Source: Coriobacteriaceae bacterium
GTDB lineage: Bacteria > Actinomycetota > Coriobacteriia > Coriobacteriales > QAMH01
Reading direction: 5' to 3'
Assembly: GCA_004553405.1 (NCBI GenBank)
Contig: SFLO01000039.1
Coordinates: 1-9,623, forward strand
Length of the DNA stretch: 9,623 bases
The position numbers were made by a program, and so were the translations under genes. Below, in pieces: positions 5,461 to 9,623 of the stretch (its first letter is position 1; every line of letters starts with the position of its first letter). Under the pieces are notes generated by a model. It was given only the letters and a program-made list of their open reading frames with translations, did not search any database and was not told the DNA's origin.

Positions 5461-6993
5461 ATGAGCGCTGAATACGATGTGATCGTGGTGGGCAGCGGGA
5501 TCGCAGGCTGCGTGGCGGCGAGCTGCGCGGCAGGGGCGCACCCCGCAGCTCGCGTGCTGCTGGCAAGCAGCGGGCCGGTGTTCTCTGGCTCGAGCTTCTT
5601 CAGGGGTACCTGGGGCTTGGGGCTCATCGCACCTGCAGATGACGGTGATGCGGCCGACCTTGCCGCAACCATCGCCGAGGTTGGCTGCCAGCAGCTTGAC
5701 GGGCAGCTTGTGGAGAGCTTCGTTGCCGGCATCGAGCCCGCTGTGCGGCGCCTCGAGGCGTGGGGCGTGCACCTGCGCCGCGCCGCGGAGGGCACGGCAG
5801 GCCAGCGCGAGTACATACCCTGCTTCGACCATAAGCACCGCAGCTGGCGCGGCCTGGAATGTGCCTCGTTCAGGGAGGTGCTGGGCGCGCGCCTGCAAGG
5901 GCAGGGTGTGCGGCAGCGCGGCGGCCTGGAGCTGCTCGACATACTCACCGACGACAGCGGCGCCGTGTGCGGAGCGGTCTTCTGGGACGAGCATGAGGGT
6001 GCCTTCATGCAGCTGAGATGCCGCGCGCTGGTGCTCGCAGGCGGTGGGGCGGGCTCGCTCTTCAGCCGGAGGCTCACAAGCGGCGACTGCCGTGCCACCA
6101 TGCAGGCCCTGGCCGCCGGTGCGGGAGCCTCCCTGGTGAACATGGAGTTCATGCAGTTCATGCCGGGCATGGTGAGCCCTCGCAAGGGGCTGGTGTTCAA
6201 CGAGAAGACCTTCAAGTACATGCGCCTGCCGCAGGAGCTTGTCGAGCGCCTTGGAGGCGAGCAGGAGGCGCGCAGGCTGCTCGAGCTGCGCAGCGGCTAC
6301 GGGCCCTTCACAGCGCGCCTGGAGTCGCGTGCCGTCGACCTGGCCATAGAGGAGGCTGGCCCGCAGGGCCTCTTGCTGCAGCCGGAGTTCCCCAGGGAGC
6401 TGCCGGACTTCGTGCAGGTCTACAACAGCTGGCTGCGCAGCGAGGCGGGAGTCGATCCGAGCGCTCCGCTGAGGGTGTCGCTCTACGCCCATGCGAGCAA
6501 CGGCGGCATACGCATCGGCGCAGACGCCTCTGCCGACGTTGCCGGTCTGTACGCGGCGGGGGAATGCACCGGCGGCATGCACGGCGCAGACCGCCTGGGA
6601 GGCCTTTCCACAGCCAACTGCCTGGTGTTTGGGATGAGGGCGGGAGAGTCTGCCGCGCGCTGGGCTGCGCATGATGCCAGCACGCTGGGAGAGCGCGAGC
6701 TGCCAGCCTGGACCACCGTCGCATCAACGGCGGCGCAGGCAGCGGAAGAAGGCATGCGCGCCGCCATGGACGAGCACTGCATGGCCCTGCGCAGCATGGC
6801 AGGGCTCGAGCAGGCAGCTGCCGCACTCGAGCGCTGCGCGAGCGACCTCGAGGGTGGGCTGGCCCCGTCCTCCAACCCGCGCGACGCTGCGTTCACCCGC
6901 CGCACGGCGCTGCGCCTGCAGACGGCTGCCGCCATGGTGGGGGCGGCCCGCAGGCGCCCGGGCAGCTGCGGTTCGCACTGCGTCGTGGGCTGA
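5461..6993 (+). CDS. FAD-dependent oxidoreductase, fumarate reductase flavoprotein/L-aspartate oxidase superfamily, substrate unknown
   Basis: This is a 510-residue flavoprotein, probably cytoplasmic: it has no signal peptide, twin-arginine leader, heme motif or FMN-attachment domain. The N-terminal dinucleotide-binding motif VVGSGIAG (Gly11-x-Gly13-x-x-Gly16) is at the very start. LVLAGGGAGSLF and a SGDxxxTMQALAAGAGA segment follow. The C-terminal FAD-binding block runs GGIRIGADA (348-356) and LYAAGECTGGMHGADRLGG (363-381), closest in style to the flavocytochrome-c/urocanate-reductase branch. The helix after the GD segment reads MEFMQFMPG (228-236), with Met234 where fumarate and succinate enzymes have the substrate-binding His, so a C4-dicarboxylate substrate is doubtful. 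No iron-sulphur or membrane-anchor partner gene adjoins it. The ribosome site GAGAGAGGGGG lies just before the ATG. Eight Arg codons are AGG, unlike the neighbours, suggesting different expression or origin. Family is secure; function is not. Confidence 0.88.
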   Translation: MSAEYDVIVVGSGIAGCVAASCAAGAHPAARVLLASSGPVFSGSSFFRGTWGLGLIAPADDGDAADLAATIAEVGCQQLDGQLVESFVAGIEPAVRRLEAWGVHLRRAAEGTAGQREYIPCFDHKHRSWRGLECASFREVLGARLQGQGVRQRGGLELLDILTDDSGAVCGAVFWDEHEGAFMQLRCRALVLAGGGAGSLFSRRLTSGDCRATMQALAAGAGASLVNMEFMQFMPGMVSPRKGLVFNEKTFKYMRLPQELVERLGGEQEARRLLELRSGYGPFTARLESRAVDLAIEEAGPQGLLLQPEFPRELPDFVQVYNSWLRSEAGVDPSAPLRVSLYAHASNGGIRIGADASADVAGLYAAGECTGGMHGADRLGGLSTANCLVFGMRAGESAARWAAHDASTLGERELPAWTTVASTAAQAAEEGMRAAMDEHCMALRSMAGLEQAAAALERCASDLEGGLAPSSNPRDAAFTRRTALRLQTAAAMVGAARRRPGSCGSHCVVG

Positions 6994-7038
6994 GCGCCCA
7001 ACGCGGCGCTGGGTGCAGGGAATTAGCACGCGCCGCGC

Positions 7039-7068
7039 TTGCATTTGGGCACAGCAGCGTCATACTTT
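7039..7068 (+). promoter_or_regulatory. Possible promoter of the lyase gene
   Basis: TTGCAT (7039-7044) is followed 16 bp later by CATACT (7061-7066), or 18 bp later by TACTTT (7063-7068). The matches are only partial (three to four of six bases each). The position is sensible: the 135-bp gap between the flavoprotein stop and the lyase start is unusually AT-rich here, and the leader would be about 55-60 nt. Confidence 0.3.
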
Positions 7069-7073
7069 TACGC

Positions 7074-7089
7074 GCGCTTGTAACAGCGC
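7074..7089 (+). repeat. Short palindrome GCGCT-n6-AGCGC in the lyase leader
   Basis: gcgct (7074-7078) and agcgc (7085-7089) are exact reverse complements with a 6-bp spacer, directly downstream of the possible promoter. The size and position would suit an operator for a sialic-acid-responsive repressor, but five-base arms in GC-rich DNA arise easily by chance and no second copy was found before the other genes. Confidence 0.25.
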
Positions 7090-7128
7090 CAACATGAAAC
7101 TCAAGCGAGAGAAACACGAGGTTGCCTC

Positions 7129-8073
7129 ATGGCAGATTCCAAGTTCTACGGCGTCATCCCGCCGGTTGTCGTGCCCCTGGACGCCAACCGCGAGCTCGAT
7201 GTGCCCGCCTTCGAGCGCTCCATCAACCGCATGATCGAGGGCGGCGTCCACGGCCTGTTCTTCCTAGGCTCCAGCGGCGAGGTCGCCTTCCTCAACGACG
7301 ACCAGCGCTTCCAGCTGCTGGAGGAGGCCGTGCGCATCGTCGACCACCGCGTGCCCGTCCTGGCCGGCGTCATCGACATGGAGACCGAGCGCGTGATCAA
7401 GCAGGTCAAGCGCACCCAGCAGTACGACGTCGACGGCCTCGTGTGCACCGCTCCCTTCTACGCCCTGGGTGGCCCCAAGGAGAACGAGCGCCACTTCCGC
7501 GTCATCCGCGAGCACGCCGAGCTCCCGCTGTTCGCCTACGACCTGCCCGTGTGCGTCCACACCAAGCTCGACCCCACCATGCTGGTGCGCCTGGGCAACG
7601 ATGGCGTCCTGGCCGGCGTGAAGGACTCCTCTGGCGATGACGTGCAGTTCCGCTGGCTGATGCTCGAGAACGAGGACGCCGGCCACCCGCTGCAGCTGCT
7701 CACCGGCCATGAGGTCTGCGTTGACGGCGCGTACCTGGGCGGCGCAGACGGATCCGTCCCCGGCCTGGCCAACCTCGCCCCGCGCGAGTACGTGGAGATG
7801 TGGGACGCCTACCAGGCCAAGGACTGGGACACCGTCAAGGAGAAGCAGGACTACCTGGCCCGCCTGATGTTCGTCACTCGCCGCGTGCAGGCCACCGTGG
7901 GCTTTGGCGCCGGCGTGGGTGCCTTCAAGACGGCCCTGTGGCAGATGGGCGTCTTCAACACCAACCAGATGCGCGAGCCCGTCCAGCCGCTGGTGGGCGA
8001 CGACGTGATCGAGATCGTGCGCGTCCTCAAGCGCGCCGGCCTCATGGACGTGGCCTCCGCCCCGCGCCTGTAG
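7129..8073 (+). CDS. nanA: N-acetylneuraminate lyase (DapA/NanA family aldolase)
   Basis: This enzyme cleaves N-acetylneuraminate to N-acetylmannosamine and pyruvate through a Schiff base. The protein has 314 residues, slightly longer than the ~300 usual for this TIM-barrel family. The carboxylate-binding loop is LGSSGEVAFL (Gly47-Glu51), with the GS(S/T)GE form of lyases rather than the GTTGE of dihydrodipicolinate synthases. The catalytic tyrosine is Tyr137 (LFAYDLP) and the Schiff-base lysine is Lys165 (AGVKDSSGD); both have the same numbering as in E. coli NanA. A substrate-side glycine-rich stretch, YLGGADGSVPGLANL, follows. The start is supported by GAGG at 7118-7121, 7 nt upstream of the ATG. 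The neighbouring ROK kinase and epimerase genes make the lyase assignment much more likely than other DapA-family activities. A strong terminator follows, so the gene may be a separate transcript from nanK-nanE with read-through. Confidence 0.9.
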   Translation: MADSKFYGVIPPVVVPLDANRELDVPAFERSINRMIEGGVHGLFFLGSSGEVAFLNDDQRFQLLEEAVRIVDHRVPVLAGVIDMETERVIKQVKRTQQYDVDGLVCTAPFYALGGPKENERHFRVIREHAELPLFAYDLPVCVHTKLDPTMLVRLGNDGVLAGVKDSSGDDVQFRWLMLENEDAGHPLQLLTGHEVCVDGAYLGGADGSVPGLANLAPREYVEMWDAYQAKDWDTVKEKQDYLARLMFVTRRVQATVGFGAGVGAFKTALWQMGVFNTNQMREPVQPLVGDDVIEIVRVLKRAGLMDVASAPRL

Positions 8074-8095
8074 GCACACAGAGCTCTCAACTGCG

Positions 8096-8126
8096 GACAG
8101 CCCTCTTCGGAGGGCTGTCTTCGTTT
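8096..8126 (+). terminator. Intrinsic terminator with UUCG tetraloop after nanA
   Basis: A perfect 10-bp stem (gacagccctc at 8096-8105, partner 8110-8119) is closed by a C(TTCG)G loop, the exceptionally stable UUCG tetraloop. The tail is ttcgttt (8120-8126). It lies 22 bp after the nanA stop and should end most nanA transcripts. Confidence 0.88.
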
Positions 8127-8159
8127 GCAGGGGAGGGCTGCGCTCAGGCCGCGGCGGTG

Positions 8160-8165
8160 TATCCT
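8160..8165 (+). promoter_or_regulatory. Possible -10 box (TATCCT) for nanK-nanE
   Basis: TATCCT matches the consensus at four of six positions and sits 38 bp before the nanK ATG, downstream of the terminator at 8096-8126. No clear -35 hexamer is seen 16-18 bp upstream. A separate promoter is expected here because of the strong terminator, but this box is only a candidate. Confidence 0.28.
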
Positions 8166-8203
8166 AGACGGCGACTGTTGAGAGCTGCCTGTGAGGAGGG
8201 CTG

Positions 8204-9157
8204 ATGAGACCCTGCACTGTGATCGCCATCGACTTGGGCGGGACCAAGATCGCCGGAGCGCTCGTGCGCTATGGCGAGGAGGGCGCCCCTTCGATCGTGG
8301 CGCGCTGCTCTGCGCCCACAGAGCCCCTGCGCGGCGGGGAGGCCGTGCTGCAAAGCGTTATCGACGTGGCGCTCGAGATGCAGCGCCAGGCAGCTGGCGA
8401 GGAGCTGGCCGGTGTTGGCATAGCAGCTGCCGGCTGCATCAGCCCGCGCGACGGCAGCGTGCTCTATGCCAACGGCATCATGCCCGGTTGGACGGGCCAG
8501 CCCCTGGCCGCGGCAGTGGAGGAGGCCCTGGGCCTGCCGGCAGCGGCTATGGGCGACGTGCACGGCCACGCCCTGGGCGAGACGCGCTGGGGCGGTGCGA
8601 AGGGCCTGTCGAGCTGCCTCTTCGTGGCGGCGGGCACCGGCATCGGCGGCGCGTATGCCGTCGACGGCAAGATCATGAGGGGCTTCCACGGCGCGGCTGG
8701 ACACATCGGCCACACGCTGCACCCCCTTGCCGTCGGGCAGGACTGCGTGTGCGGCGGCAGCGCCCATGTGGAAGGCGTCACCAGCGGCACGGGCATCGGG
8801 GCGCTGTACCAGGGCGTCTCCATGGCAAGCGATGACTTCGACCACAGCGTTACGGGCGCGCAGGTCTCCCAGCGCGCAGAGGCGGGCGACGAGCACGCCG
8901 CGCAGACTCTGAGGGCGGCCGGCTTCGCCCTGGGCGAGGCCTGCGGCAGCTGGGCCAACATCCTCGACCCCGAGGCCATCGTCCTCACCGGCACGGTCGT
9001 GAACGCGGGCCCGCTGTGGCGGGCGGCGCTGGAGGAAGGCTATGCGTCCCAGGCGCTGGAGCCCTTGAAGAGCACTCCCATCATCCCCGCCACCCTGGGT
9101 GGCGACGCCCCCCTCATCGGTGCGGCGGAAAACCTGTTGGACAGCCTGGAGGCGTGA
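8204..9157 (+). CDS. nanK: ROK-family sugar kinase, probable N-acetylmannosamine kinase
   Basis: By context this protein phosphorylates N-acetylmannosamine to ManNAc-6-phosphate, linking the lyase to the epimerase. It has 317 residues. The ATP-binding loop AIDLGGTKIAGALV begins at about residue 8, with no helix-turn-helix domain in front, so it is a kinase and not a ROK repressor. The catalytic segment is GDVHGHALGE (117-126): Asp118 aligns with the usual catalytic Asp, but the family's NDxNxAxxGE pattern is altered on both sides. GTGIGGAY and GHIGHTLHP (from 166) are normal, and His170 is a standard zinc ligand. The zinc motif is DCVCGGSAHVEG (180-191): two Cys are kept, but the third Cys of CxCGxxGCxE is His188. 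Glucokinase or another hexosamine kinase activity cannot be excluded. GAGGAGGG ends 3 nt before the ATG. The next gene follows after 35 bp without a terminator, indicating an operon with nanE. Confidence 0.85.
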   Translation: MRPCTVIAIDLGGTKIAGALVRYGEEGAPSIVARCSAPTEPLRGGEAVLQSVIDVALEMQRQAAGEELAGVGIAAAGCISPRDGSVLYANGIMPGWTGQPLAAAVEEALGLPAAAMGDVHGHALGETRWGGAKGLSSCLFVAAGTGIGGAYAVDGKIMRGFHGAAGHIGHTLHPLAVGQDCVCGGSAHVEGVTSGTGIGALYQGVSMASDDFDHSVTGAQVSQRAEAGDEHAAQTLRAAGFALGEACGSWANILDPEAIVLTGTVVNAGPLWRAALEEGYASQALEPLKSTPIIPATLGGDAPLIGAAENLLDSLEA

Positions 9158-9192
9158 GAGCCGCTAGGGCTAAGACCAAGGAGCATGCAACC

Positions 9193-9623
9193 ATGACCCA
9201 TCCCATCATCGAGCAGATCAAGGGCAAGCTCATCGTGAGCTGCCAGGCCTACCCGGGAGAGCCCTTGCGCCACCCGGAGACCATGGCCCAGATGGCGCGC
9301 GCCTGCGAGCTCGGCGGCGCTGCGGCTATCCGCTGCCAGGGCCTCGCGGACATCTCCGCGATCAAGGGGCGCGTCGAGGTGCCCGTCATCGGCCTGTGGA
9401 AGGACGGCCATGAGGGCGTCTACATCACCCCGACCCTGCGACACGCCAAGGCCTGCGTCGCCGCCGGTGCAGACATCGTCGCCATCGATGCGACCGACCG
9501 CCCCCGCCCGGACGGCAAGAGCTTTGCAGACACGGTGGCCGGCCTCAAGGGCGAGACCATCATCATGGCCGACTGCGCCACCATCGAAGACATCCGCAAC
9601 GCCTTTGCCCTGGGGGTCGACAT
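9193..9623 (+). CDS. nanE: N-acetylmannosamine-6-phosphate 2-epimerase, 3'-truncated
   Basis: This enzyme converts ManNAc-6-phosphate to GlcNAc-6-phosphate, which enters amino sugar catabolism. The first 143 codons are visible and the frame runs open off the window; about 90 more residues would be expected. Family motifs in order: LIVSCQAYPGEPL (13-25, with the conserved Gln18), GGAAAIRCQG (41-50, conserved Arg47), VPVIGLWKDG with the catalytic Lys70, VYITPT, the phosphate-site region GADIVAIDATDRPRPDG, and MADCATIEDI. The loop after the catalytic lysine reads KDGHEG, where many homologues have KRDY or KRDL, a local variation. The start is supported by AAGGAG (9178-9183), 9 nt before the ATG. 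It is the second gene of a nanK-nanE unit; the catalytic Glu that completes the active site should lie beyond the window. Confidence 0.94.
   Translation, partial: MTHPIIEQIKGKLIVSCQAYPGEPLRHPETMAQMARACELGGAAAIRCQGLADISAIKGRVEVPVIGLWKDGHEGVYITPTLRHAKACVAAGADIVAIDATDRPRPDGKSFADTVAGLKGETIIMADCATIEDIRNAFALGVD

Noticed and set aside
5419..6672. Long open frame of 417 codons on the minus strand
   Set aside because: It lies fully opposite the flavoprotein gene, whose translation has clear FAD motifs. The minus-strand product is low-complexity (Ala, Arg, His, Gln rich) without any recognisable motif, as expected of an antisense frame in GC-rich DNA.
6994..7128. Strong terminator after the flavoprotein gene
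   Set aside because: Only short imperfect stems (5-6 bp) are present just after the stop, without an adjacent T-run, so read-through into nanA remains possible.
7129..8073. Reading this gene as dihydrodipicolinate synthase (dapA)
   Set aside because: The carboxylate loop is GSSGE rather than GTTGE, the catalytic residues have NanA numbering (Tyr137, Lys165), and the neighbours are a ROK kinase and NanE.

Overview
This is a G+C-rich window in which every supported gene lies on the + strand. Codon choice (C- or G-ending codons), strong GGAGG-type ribosome binding sites and gene content suggest a high-GC Gram-positive anaerobe, most plausibly a gut Coriobacteriia member (Collinsella/Olsenella-like). 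That placement is inference from style, not from a marker gene.

Layout. Positions 1-5367 encode a peptide/nickel-type (Dpp/Opp-like) ABC importer: the C-terminal ~431 residues of a family-5 substrate-binding protein (3-1298), a hairpin terminator (1325-1365), a perfect 13-bp inverted repeat with a -10-like box, a DppB-type permease (1485-2441), a DppC-type permease fused to a DppD-type ATPase (2446-4435), and a DppF-type ATPase (4435-5367). Positions 5461-6993 encode a stand-alone FAD-dependent oxidoreductase of the fumarate reductase/L-aspartate oxidase superfamily. From 7129 onward lies a sialic acid catabolic block: N-acetylneuraminate lyase (nanA, 7129-8073), a UUCG-loop terminator (8096-8126), a ROK-family sugar kinase (probable nanK, 8204-9157) and the start of N-acetylmannosamine-6-phosphate epimerase (nanE, 9193 to the window end).

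How it works together (inference). The importer probably brings in sialic acid. NanA splits it to ManNAc plus pyruvate, NanK phosphorylates ManNAc, and NanE converts ManNAc-6-P to GlcNAc-6-P. Dpp-like sialic acid importers (the SAT type) are established in other bacteria, so the neighbourhood makes sialic acid a better guess than peptides. The role of the flavoprotein is unknown and it is the least expected member.

Main anomalies. The permease-ATPase fusion gene carries a frame change at about 2974, and about 14 residues are missing exactly where the ATPase-coupling (EAA) loop should be, consistent with a deletion of about 41 nt. As written, the importer would be broken unless this is an assembly error. 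The flavoprotein has Met where a substrate-binding His is usual. The ROK kinase has a variant zinc motif in which His replaces one Cys. No rRNA, tRNA, CRISPR array or mobile element was seen.
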